Below, in pieces: positions 34,931 through 42,767 of a stretch of DNA of 64,000 nucleotides. Position numbers and translations under genes: made by a program. How positions within the stretch are numbered: position 1 is the first letter of the stretch; each line of letters begins with the position of its first letter. The DNA lies in NCBI RefSeq assembly GCF_004116405.1, contig NZ_SDIC01000001.1:310001-374000 (forward strand), in the 5' to 3' direction. The DNA comes from Halegenticoccus tardaugens (GTDB lineage: Archaea; Halobacteriota; Halobacteria; Halobacteriales; Haloferacaceae). Under the pieces are notes generated by a model. The model ran no database searches, had not been told where the DNA came from, and was given only the letters and a program-made list of their open reading frames with translations.

Positions 34931-34940
34931 AAATATAATC
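34931..34940 (-). promoter_or_regulatory. TATA box of cetZ
   Basis: GATTATATTT on the coding strand, 44-53 nt before the cetZ ATG, in an AT-rich patch. It predicts a leader of about 20 nt, with GGAAG close to the ATG as a weak ribosome site. The remaining ~180 nt to the next gene hold nothing recognisable. Confidence 0.55.
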
Positions 34941-35120
34941 TTTGTGATGAAACAGGGAATGACGGTCACGGAACCGAACCGGAAAACAGAGGCACAGAAT
35001 CGCGTTCCAGGCGTTTACGCACCTCGACGGGAACTGGTCAGACCCCGGGGGGTATGACGTCGGCTGTTCCTGATAGGAATCGAACAATTAGTCCTTCGAG
35101 TGCGGCGAACGGGGGCCCCG

Positions 35121-36008
35121 TCAGTCCCCGGTCAGGTACGCTCGGAGCGTCTTCAGGTCGGACTCGGTCCGGCCGAACGCGTCGACGTCGTTGTGATCCG
35201 TGGTGTTGTCGAACGTGAGCGACCGGTACTGGTCCATCCCCATGGGCGACCCGGGGACGCGCTCGGCGACCCCCAGTCCGACGCCCGCGAGCGCCATCGG
35301 GACGGGGACGACCGTCACGGACCGGCCCTCGGACTCGTGGATCTCCCTCGCCACGTCGGCGAGCGTGAGTCGCTCCGGGCCGCCGATCTCGTACGTCTTC
35401 CCGACGTGCTCGTCGCCCTCCAGCGCGTCGGCCAGCATGGGCGCGAGATCGCCGACCCAGATCGGCTGGAAGCGGGTCTTCCCCCCGCCCGGCAGCGGCG
35501 TGACGTACGGCGGCGCGAGCATCCTGGTGAAGGAGACGAACTCCCCGCCCTCGCCGAAGACGACGGACGGCCGGAAGATGACCCAGTCGAGCGCGGAGCC
35601 CTTGACGACCTCCTCGGCCTGCCCTTTCGCCTTGATGTACGCGGTCGGCCCGTTCGCGTCCGCGCCGAGCGCGCTCATCTGGAGGAACCGCCCGACGCCC
35701 GCCTCCTCCGCCGCCCGGACCGCGTTCTCCGTTCCCCCGAGGTGGACATCGAAGTGCACCCCGTCGCCGCCTTTCGGCTTGAAGAGCGGCGACAGCGAGA
35801 CGAGGTTGACGACCGCGTCCTGTCCCTCGAAGGCGGTCTCGATGGAGCCGTAATCCGTCACGTCGCCCGACACCGTCTCGACGCCCGTCGGCACGCCGTC
35901 TTCGTCGGGATGCCGCGAGAGGACCGTCACGTCGTGCTCTCGCGCCGCGAGTTCCTCGCTCAACGCCGTCCCGATGAAGCCGCTTCCGCCGACGACAAGG
36001 ACTTTCAT
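35121..36008 (-). CDS. NAD(P)-binding protein, complex I NDUFA9-like SDR
   Basis: 295-residue atypical short-chain dehydrogenase. The ATG at 36008 gives MKVLVVGGSGFIGTAL, a Rossmann GxxGxxG motif at residues 7-12; a longer start is less likely. Further features are AVVNLVSLSPLF, a FLQMSALGA segment at the usual active-site strand, and TAYIKAKGQAEEVV with a degenerate YxxxK, as in NDUFA9-like proteins that bind NAD(P) structurally. Function in haloarchaea is unknown; related proteins are linked to respiratory complexes or quinone/isoprenoid metabolism. An A/T-rich stretch upstream may be the promoter, shared region with tmk. Confidence 0.88.
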   Translation of the reverse strand: MKVLVVGGSGFIGTALSEELAAREHDVTVLSRHPDEDGVPTGVETVSGDVTDYGSIETAFEGQDAVVNLVSLSPLFKPKGGDGVHFDVHLGGTENAVRAAEEAGVGRFLQMSALGADANGPTAYIKAKGQAEEVVKGSALDWVIFRPSVVFGEGGEFVSFTRMLAPPYVTPLPGGGKTRFQPIWVGDLAPMLADALEGDEHVGKTYEIGGPERLTLADVAREIHESEGRSVTVVPVPMALAGVGLGVAERVPGSPMGMDQYRSLTFDNTTDHNDVDAFGRTESDLKTLRAYLTGD

Positions 36009-36139
36009 GCCGCATATATTTCTCCGAAACGACATAAAGATAGCGCGATCAACGCCCGCGTTCGCCCCGCGGGATTTTTCACGCTCGGCCGGTCCGGCGG
36101 ATCCACGACGCTTAAGCGCCGCCGAGCGTTTTCCCCGGT

Positions 36140-36730
36140 ATGCTCATCACGCTGGAGGGGCTCGACGGCAGCGGCAAGACGACGGCGTGGGAGGCGCTCC
36201 GCGACGTCCACCCCGACGCCGTCTTCACTCGCGAGCCGACCGACTCGTGGTACGGCGAGGCGGTCGCCCGCTCCATCGCGGACGACGACGCCGATCCGCT
36301 CGCCGAGCTCTTCCTGTACACCGCCGACCACGCCGACCACCTCTCGCGGGTGATCCGCCCCGCGCTCGCGGCGGGAAACCTCGTCGTCTCGGACCGCTAC
36401 TCCGACTCCCGCTACGCGTACCAGGCGGCGACCCTCGCCGAAACCGACCTCGCCCGCCCGCTGGAGTACGTCCGCGGCGTCCACGAGGCGTTCTCCCGCC
36501 CGCCCGACGCGACGATCTACTTCGACCTCGACCCCGAGACGGCCGCGGCGCGCAGCGGCGCGACGAACAAGTTCGAACAGGCGAGCTACCTCGCCGCGGT
36601 GCGGGAGAACTACGAGCGGCTCATCGACCTCGAACCGTCGCGGTTCGTCCGCGTCGACGCCAGCCGGTCGCCCGAGGAGGTCCTCGACGCCGTCGAATCG
36701 GCCGTCGAACGGCTGCTGACCGACGAGTGA
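36140..36730 (+). CDS. tmk: Thymidylate kinase
   Basis: dTMP kinase, making dTDP for DNA synthesis. 196 residues. The P-loop is [11 protein letters not shown] (residues 5-15), the DR[YH] motif is [14 protein letters not shown], and FTREPTDS is the substrate-binding segment. Length is normal. It is divergent from the NDUFA9-like gene with 131 nt between them. Confidence 0.94.
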   Translation: MLITLEGLDGSGKTTAWEALRDVHPDAVFTREPTDSWYGEAVARSIADDDADPLAELFLYTADHADHLSRVIRPALAAGNLVVSDRYSDSRYAYQAATLAETDLARPLEYVRGVHEAFSRPPDATIYFDLDPETAAARSGATNKFEQASYLAAVRENYERLIDLEPSRFVRVDASRSPEEVLDAVESAVERLLTDE

Positions 36731-36827
36731 TCGGCCGCCGAAGCGACTTTTTGCCGTTACGTTCCTTCCCCCAAATAATCATTATTTTACATAACGGTTA
36801 TATTCCGCGGTACGGACGTGACGGACG

Positions 36828-37313
36828 ATGCCACGGAACAAACTGATGGGGGCGATCGCGCTCCTCGCGGCGGCGCTGCTGCTCGCGGCAGTGGCCGGGA
36901 CGTATCGTCTGTTCTCCTACCTCTCGGCGCTCCTCATCGTCGCGATGGTCGGGGCGGCGTCGATCGAGCGCGCCTCGCGCGAGTTCGACCTCGCGCCGTA
37001 CGGCGGCCTCGTCGCCGGGCTGACGGCCGTCTTCCTCGTCGGGCTCACCGGCATCTGGTCGCTCTGGAGCCCGGAGACGACCGAGTACAGCTACGCGCTC
37101 GGGTTGCCGTCCTCGACGCTCGTCTACGTCGTCTTCATCTGGCTCCTCCCCGTCCTCGCGTCCGTCTACTACGCCGTGGTCTTCTCGGCCGTCGGCAGCG
37201 ACGAGATCGTCGACGACATCGTCGAAACCGCCGACCGCGTCCAGCGCGAGCGGGAACTGCCCCTCAGCCCACGCCGGGTGGAGGCCGAAAGCGACGGGGG
37301 GCGGGAGCCATGA
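36828..37313 (+). CDS. Small membrane protein, probable partner of the downstream symporter
   Basis: 161 residues with about four or five hydrophobic helices and a charged C-terminal cytoplasmic tail (DRVQRERELPLSPRR). I do not recognise a named family. Its stop overlaps the start of the SSS symporter (ATGA), a pattern seen for small accessory subunits of SSS transporters (for example DUF485-type proteins), so an accessory role is likely. TTATATT at about 36796-36803 is the probable promoter of the three-gene unit. Confidence 0.78.
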   Translation: MPRNKLMGAIALLAAALLLAAVAGTYRLFSYLSALLIVAMVGAASIERASREFDLAPYGGLVAGLTAVFLVGLTGIWSLWSPETTEYSYALGLPSSTLVYVVFIWLLPVLASVYYAVVFSAVGSDEIVDDIVETADRVQRERELPLSPRRVEAESDGGREP

Positions 37314-38908
37314 TTCCGGCGATGGCGTCGGCGACCGCCCTCACAGCGACGCCGTTGCAGGCGATCCCGATCGCCGACAGCCCGTACGTGATCCTGTTCG
37401 GCTCCCTGTACCTCCTCATCGTCCTCGCGATCGGCGCGTGGGGATACATGCAGACCGAGAGCACGAGCGACTTTCTCATCACCGGCAAGAGCATCGGCAC
37501 GTGGGTGCTCGCGCTCACGGCCTTCTCCGTGATCCAGTCGGGGTTCGGCTTCGTCGGCGGGCCGGAACTGATCTACTCGTTCGGGACGACGGCGCTTTGG
37601 ATCTTCTTCACCGCTCCCCTCGGCTTCCTGATCACGTGGGTGCTCCTCGCGAAACGGATGCGCGTGCTCGCCGACATCCGGGACGTGCTCACCCTCGCCG
37701 ACGGGATGTACGTCCGCTACGAGAGCCAGTGGGTCCGCGGACTGACCGCCGTCGCGGTCGTCGTCGGCGTCGTCGCCTACCTCGCGACGAACCTCGCGGC
37801 GTTGCAGTACGTCATGCGCGCCATCTTCGGCGTCCCGGTCACGACCGGGCTGCTCGTCGGCGCGTTCATCCTCCTCCTGTACAGCATGCTCGGGGGGATG
37901 ATCGCGGGCGTCTGGACCGACTTCGTGCAGGCGATCACGATGATCGTCGGCGCGGTGTTCGTGTTCGCCTTCGCGGTCTCGTTCGGCGGCGGAATGGAGT
38001 CGATCTCGCGCAACCTCGCGACGGCCGACCCCGCCCTGATCTCGCCGTTCGGCGCGATGGGATCCCACGAGGAGGCCATCTTCGCCGCCCTCGGGTGGTG
38101 GATCCTCTTTTCGATCGGCACGGCGGGTCAGCCGCACCTCGTCACGAAGTTCTACATGAGCAAGAACCTCAGGATCCTCCGCTGGGGCGCGCCCATCGCC
38201 GCCATCACGTACGCGGTCTCCAGCCTGCTCGCCTTCTCGACCGGGCTGTCGATGCGCGCGATGGTCGAGGCCGGCGAGATCGCCGCGCCGCAGAACGCCT
38301 CCGTCGTCGGACCGGTGTTCGTGCTCGAACACACGCCGGGCGTGATCGCCGGGCTGATCCTCGCGGCGCTGCTCGCGGCGATCATGAGCACGAGCGACTC
38401 GTTCCTGAACATCGGCGCCGCCGCGATCTCCCGGGACGTCCCCCGGGCGCTCGGCCGCCCGATCGACGACGACCGGACCGAACTCAGGGTCACGCAGGCC
38501 GCGCTCGCGGGCATCACGATCCTCTCCGTGCTCGTCGTCGCCCAGTCGTCCGCGCTCGTCGGCATCCTCGGCACGATCGGCTGGGGCTTCTTCGCGGCCG
38601 CCTTCTTCGCGATCGTCGCCCTCGGACTCAACTGGAAGGGCGCGACCAAGGAGGGGGCGATCGCGGCCATCGTCGTCGGCCTCTCGGTCAACCTCTTCTA
38701 CAACGCCGTCCCCAGCGTGGCGGGCGTCCTCGGACTGGGCGGCGTCGCCGAGGCCGTCCCCGGGCTCTACCCGTTCCCCGAGACGTTCCCCGTCGGCACC
38801 GTGTCGCTGCTCGTCACGCTCGTCCTGTTCGTCGTCGTCTCGCTCCTCACCGGCGCTCGCGACGGCGACTCGGTGGCCCCCGACGTCGCGGCGCTCATGG
38901 AGCGATGA
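37310..38908 (+). CDS. Sodium:solute symporter (SSS/PutP family)
   Basis: 532-residue secondary transporter with 13 or so membrane helices that couples solute uptake to Na+. Helix features typical of the family are ITGKSIGTWVLALTAFSVIQSG, LLYSMLGGMIAGVWTDFVQ and AALLAAIMSTSDSFLNIGAAAISRD, the conserved SSS signature region. The substrate is unknown; a carboxylate is plausible since an acyl-CoA synthetase gene follows. It overlaps the genes on both sides by 4 nt (ATGA at each junction), forming a tight operon. Confidence 0.92.
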   Translation: MIPAMASATALTATPLQAIPIADSPYVILFGSLYLLIVLAIGAWGYMQTESTSDFLITGKSIGTWVLALTAFSVIQSGFGFVGGPELIYSFGTTALWIFFTAPLGFLITWVLLAKRMRVLADIRDVLTLADGMYVRYESQWVRGLTAVAVVVGVVAYLATNLAALQYVMRAIFGVPVTTGLLVGAFILLLYSMLGGMIAGVWTDFVQAITMIVGAVFVFAFAVSFGGGMESISRNLATADPALISPFGAMGSHEEAIFAALGWWILFSIGTAGQPHLVTKFYMSKNLRILRWGAPIAAITYAVSSLLAFSTGLSMRAMVEAGEIAAPQNASVVGPVFVLEHTPGVIAGLILAALLAAIMSTSDSFLNIGAAAISRDVPRALGRPIDDDRTELRVTQAALAGITILSVLVVAQSSALVGILGTIGWGFFAAAFFAIVALGLNWKGATKEGAIAAIVVGLSVNLFYNAVPSVAGVLGLGGVAEAVPGLYPFPETFPVGTVSLLVTLVLFVVVSLLTGARDGDSVAPDVAALMER

Positions 38909-39375
38909 CCCCGACCGAGACGCCCCGGTGCGAGCGGACCCTCGGTCGCTTCACGGAGTGGCTCCGCCGGCGACCGAACTCCCTCGAGTTCTGGGAGGTC
39001 GTGGTGACGGACGAGCGGCTGCTCCTGTGTTTCGTCGGCGAGTCGTTCTCGTCCGCCCTGCTCCGGGCCGACACCGGCGAGACGAGGCGACGGCGACTCG
39101 ACGGGCGCGCGCCGGCGGACCTCCTCGCGGCGCACGAGCGGAACGCCGCCGTCCCCCTCGACTCGCTCCGCTCGATCCGCCTCCGTCGCGGCTCGCGCCT
39201 CCGTCGCGCGTCGCTCCGGTTCGAGTGGGAGGCGGACGGTCGGATCGAGTCGCTCGACCTTCGCGATACGAAAGCGGGGGACGAGCAGGCCGACCTCGTC
39301 GCCGCCCTCGCCGCGGACGACCGGCTCTCGCACGTCGACGTCGCGGTCGAGAAACCGCGGTTCGGGCTCTTCTGA
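38905..39375 (+). CDS. Hypothetical protein in the symporter operon
   Basis: 156 residues, no recognised domain. It is soluble, Arg- and Leu-rich, with alternating short strands (FWEVVVTDERLLLCFVGES) and ends in KPRFGLF. Its start overlaps the symporter stop by 4 nt, so it is co-translated. A PH-like or other small beta fold is possible. A cytoplasmic role tied to the symporter is inferred from position only. Confidence 0.75.
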   Translation: MTPTETPRCERTLGRFTEWLRRRPNSLEFWEVVVTDERLLLCFVGESFSSALLRADTGETRRRRLDGRAPADLLAAHERNAAVPLDSLRSIRLRRGSRLRRASLRFEWEADGRIESLDLRDTKAGDEQADLVAALAADDRLSHVDVAVEKPRFGLF

Positions 39376-39430
39376 TCGGGCGTGGTCGGGAGCGAGTCCG
39401 ACCGGGCGTTATTTACCGGCGTGTGGTAAC

Positions 39431-41110
39431 ATGTATCGTATGGCGTGGTACGTTTCGCTCGACGACGCCTCCTACGAGGCGGCGAGGTCGTCCTTCTCGT
39501 GGGACATCCCGGAGGGGTACAACCTCGCGTACGACCTGCTGCGGAAGCACGACGACGCGACCCGGCCGGCGCTCTATCAGGCGTTTCCGGGCGGACGGCG
39601 GGAGACGTACTCCTTTTCCGACCTCGATCGGCGCTCGAACCGGCTGGCGTCCGCGCTGGCCGCCCGCGGCGTGGGCCGGGGCGATCGGGTCGCCGTCGTC
39701 GTCCCGCAGAAGCCCGCGAACGTCCTGACGCACCTCGCGTGCTGGAAGCTGGGGGCCGTCTCCCTCCCGCTGTCGGTGCTGTTCGGCGACGACGCGCTCC
39801 GCTACCGCCTGCGCGACAGCGGCGCGCGAGCCGTCGTCGCGGACGAGAGCGTCCGGGAGACGCTCGCCTCGGTCGCGCCCGACTGCCCGGCCCTCGAAAC
39901 CGCCCTCGTCGTCGACGCCGGGGAAGATCCGTCGACCATTGGGAAGCAGGCCGACGGCGCGACCGCGTGGGCGCGGTTCGAGGTGGTCCTCGCCGACGGC
40001 GACGAGTCGTTCGAACTCGCCGACACGGACGCGGACACCCCGGCGGTCGTCCTGTACACGAGCGGGAGCACCGGGCCGCCGAAGGGCGTCCTCCACGGCC
40101 ACGGCGTCTGGACGGGTCACTGCCCGGCGTTCTGGATGTACTTCGAGGGCGACGTGCGCGGCGACGCCGTCTACTGGACGCCGGCGGACTGGGCGTGGAT
40201 CGGCGCGCTCGGCGACCTCGTCTTTCCGGCGTGGCACTACGGCCGCCCCGTGGTCGGCTACCCGATGGGGGCGTTCGACCCCGAGGCGGCGTTCGCGCTC
40301 GCGGAGGAGTTCGACGTGACGCACGCGTTCGTCCCGCCGACGGCGATCCGGATGATGATGGGCGTCGCCGCGCCCGCGGAGCGGTTCGACCTCTCGCTGC
40401 GCGCGATCTGCTCGGGGGGCGAGCCGCTGACCCCCGAGATCCTCGACTGGGCGACGGACGAACTCGCGGGGACGGTCGTGAACGAACTGTACGGGCAGAC
40501 GGAGGCGAACCTCCTCGTGACGAACTGCCGCCGGTGGTTCCCGGCCAGGCCGGGGAGCATGGGCAAGGCGGTCCCCGGCCACGACGTGGCCGTCGTCGAC
40601 CCCGAAACCGGCGAGGAACGGCCGCGGGGCGAAGTCGGCGAGATCGCCGTCCGTCGCGAGGGCGACCCGGTCGTCTTCCGCGAGTACCTCGATCGGCCGG
40701 AGAAGACCGCCGCGGCGTCGGTGGACGGCTGGCACCTCACCGGTGACCTCGCCGTGCGCGACGAGGAGGGGTACTTCTGGTTCAAATCGCGCGACGACGA
40801 CCTCATCATCACGAGCGGCTACCGCGTCGGCCCCGGCGAGATCGAGCGCGTCCTGCTCGAACACCGCGCGGTCGAACAGGTCGGCGTCGTCGGCGTCCCC
40901 GACGAGACGCGCGGCGAGATCGTAAAGGCGTTCGTCCAGCCCGCGACCGACGCGTTCGACCCCGACGTCGTCCGCGAGGAGCTTCGCGACCTCGTGCGCG
41001 ACCGGCTCGCGAAGTACGAGTACCCCCGGGAGATCGCGTTCGTCGAGGAGCTGCCGCAGACGACGACCGGGAAGATACAGCGGCGAAAGCTCAGAGAGCG
41101 CGACTCGTAG
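39431..41110 (+). CDS. AMP-forming acyl-CoA synthetase (acetyl/medium-chain type)
   Basis: 559-residue adenylate-forming enzyme that activates a carboxylic acid to its CoA thioester. Motifs in order: P-loop YTSGSTGPPKGVLHGH (~residue 208), WTPADWAWIGALGD, VNELYGQTEANLL (A5 region), WHLTGDLAVRDEEGYFWFKSRDDDLI (A7/A8) and the C-terminal catalytic lysine in PQTTTGKIQRRKLRE. It is most like the ACSM/medium-chain or acetyl-CoA synthetase branch. Start is ATG at 39431, or ATG 9 nt later. The symporter operon ends 55 nt upstream and may import the substrate. Confidence 0.92.
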   Translation: MYRMAWYVSLDDASYEAARSSFSWDIPEGYNLAYDLLRKHDDATRPALYQAFPGGRRETYSFSDLDRRSNRLASALAARGVGRGDRVAVVVPQKPANVLTHLACWKLGAVSLPLSVLFGDDALRYRLRDSGARAVVADESVRETLASVAPDCPALETALVVDAGEDPSTIGKQADGATAWARFEVVLADGDESFELADTDADTPAVVLYTSGSTGPPKGVLHGHGVWTGHCPAFWMYFEGDVRGDAVYWTPADWAWIGALGDLVFPAWHYGRPVVGYPMGAFDPEAAFALAEEFDVTHAFVPPTAIRMMMGVAAPAERFDLSLRAICSGGEPLTPEILDWATDELAGTVVNELYGQTEANLLVTNCRRWFPARPGSMGKAVPGHDVAVVDPETGEERPRGEVGEIAVRREGDPVVFREYLDRPEKTAAASVDGWHLTGDLAVRDEEGYFWFKSRDDDLIITSGYRVGPGEIERVLLEHRAVEQVGVVGVPDETRGEIVKAFVQPATDAFDPDVVREELRDLVRDRLAKYEYPREIAFVEELPQTTTGKIQRRKLRERDS

Positions 41111-41137
41111 CGAGTCGCGTTCGCTCGCTCGGTCGAT

Positions 41138-41458
41138 CTACCCCCGCGTCTCGGGGAGCTCGTACTCGTCGGGCGACGGCACGTACAGCACGTCGATGGT
41201 GAACCCGAGCGCGAGCGGCATGCCGATCATGACGCCGAAGGCGGCCCCCGGGCTGCCGAGGTCGACGCCGATGCCGAACACGCCGGAGAAGACGAGCGTC
41301 GACAGGAAGAGCACCACCGGGATGAGAAACAGCGAGTAGACGACCGCGCCGATCTGGGTGTTCAGCCGGATGCGGAAGTACCGCGTCATCACCGCCGCGA
41401 CGACGGTGTGAAACACCAGCACGCACCCGAAGAGGACGAGGTTGACGAGGGTGGCCAT
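41138..41458 (-). CDS. Small four-helix membrane protein
   Basis: 106 residues, mostly hydrophobic: about three or four membrane helices (NLVLFGCVLVFHTVVAAVM; IGAVVYSLFLIPVVLFLSTLVFSG; GVMIGMPLALGFTIDVLYV) and a short acidic C-terminus. I do not assign a family. It converges with the acyl-CoA synthetase gene (27 nt between stops) and is divergent from the E1-alpha gene. Confidence 0.75.
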   Translation of the reverse strand: MATLVNLVLFGCVLVFHTVVAAVMTRYFRIRLNTQIGAVVYSLFLIPVVLFLSTLVFSGVFGIGVDLGSPGAAFGVMIGMPLALGFTIDVLYVPSPDEYELPETRG

Positions 41459-41604
41459 GCGGGGGGTAGGGGCGGGGTGAACTTTGGGCTGTCGGAGCGG
41501 CGCGCGGTGCGTCGCCGGATCGGACGGTCCGACAGCCCCGCGGACGATTCCCGCCGGGCGGCCGTTTCCTCGTGATTTATCACCGACGACGGCGACGCTC
41601 CCCC

Positions 41605-42651
41605 ATGCGCAGACTCATCGGCGAGCGTCCCCTCGACGAGACGCCGTTTTCGTCCGAGGACGCCCGCGCCGCCTACGTCGACGTGGTTCGCGCCCGCCGG
41701 TTCGACGAGCGGGCGCTGGCGCTCCAGCGCCGCGGCTGGATGAGCGGTTACCCGCCGTTTCGCGGCCAGGAGGCGTCGCAGGTCGGGGCCGCCCACGCCA
41801 TGCGCGACGACGACTGGCTCTTTCCGACCTACCGCTCGAACGCCCTCCAGCTCGCCCGCGGCGTCCCGCCGAGCGACGTCCTGCTCTTCCGTCGCGGCCG
41901 CCCCGAGTTCGCCTCCGGCCACGACGTCCCCGTCTTCCCGCAGGCCGTCCCCATCGCCACGCAGATCCCCCACGCCGTCGGTGCCGGGATGGCGAGCGAC
42001 TACGCGGGCTCGGACGAGGCGATGCTCGTCTGCTTCGGCGACGGCGCGACGAGCGAGGGCGACTTCCACGAGGGGCTGAACTTCGCGGGCGTCTTCGACG
42101 CGCCCGTCGTCTTCTTCTGCGAGAACAACGGCTGGGCCATCTCCCTCCCCGAGCGGCGGCAGACGGCGAGCGAGTCGATCGCCGCGAAGGCGAGCGCGTA
42201 CGGCTTCGAGGGCGTCCGGGTCGACGGCAACGACCCCCTCGCGGTCCGCGAGACCGTCGCGGAGGCGCTCGAACGCGCGCGCGGCGGCGATCCGGTGCTC
42301 GTCGAGAGCCTCACGTACCGGCAGGGGGCGCACACCACCGCCGACGATCCGAGCCGGTACCGCGACGAGGAGCCCGAACTCCCCGAGTGGCGCACGCGCG
42401 ATCCGCTGGAGCGGTTCGAGTCGTTCCTCCGGGCCGAGGGCGTCGTCGACGACGCGTTCGTCGAGCGGACGAGGGACGAGGCCGACGCGGAACTCGCGGA
42501 GGCGGTGGAGATCGCGGAGGCCGCCGATCCGCCCGACCCCGACGAGGTGTTCGACGCCGTCTTCGCCGACCTCACGCCCGAACTGCGCGACCAGCGGACG
42601 GCCCTGCGGGACTTTCTCACCCGGCACGATCCGCAGGAACTGGACCGCTGA
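41605..42651 (+). CDS. Thiamine-dependent 2-oxoacid dehydrogenase E1 alpha subunit
   Basis: 348-residue E1-alpha of a pyruvate/branched-chain 2-oxoacid dehydrogenase. The ATG at 41605 (MRRLIGERPLDETPF) is preferred over an upstream ATA/ATC-rich extension. The ThDP motif is CFGDGATSEGDFHEGLNFAGVF, ending in ENNGWAIS (~residues 143-180). The phosphorylation-loop-like region is TYRQGAHTTADDPSRYR. Normally followed by E1-beta, E2 and E3 genes, but the next gene is a convergent glycosidase and none of the partners is in the window, so it is an orphan here. Confidence 0.9.
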   Translation: MRRLIGERPLDETPFSSEDARAAYVDVVRARRFDERALALQRRGWMSGYPPFRGQEASQVGAAHAMRDDDWLFPTYRSNALQLARGVPPSDVLLFRRGRPEFASGHDVPVFPQAVPIATQIPHAVGAGMASDYAGSDEAMLVCFGDGATSEGDFHEGLNFAGVFDAPVVFFCENNGWAISLPERRQTASESIAAKASAYGFEGVRVDGNDPLAVRETVAEALERARGGDPVLVESLTYRQGAHTTADDPSRYRDEEPELPEWRTRDPLERFESFLRAEGVVDDAFVERTRDEADAELAEAVEIAEAADPPDPDEVFDAVFADLTPELRDQRTALRDFLTRHDPQELDR

Positions 42652-42767
42652 ACCGTCGGGTCACGGCGGCGACCCGCCGACCCACCGAGCCGTCACCTTC
42701 TCCTCTTCGAGCGGTCCCCGCTCGCCGCCGAGCCGCGTTCGATACCCCGACGACTGCTCTGCGTCCG

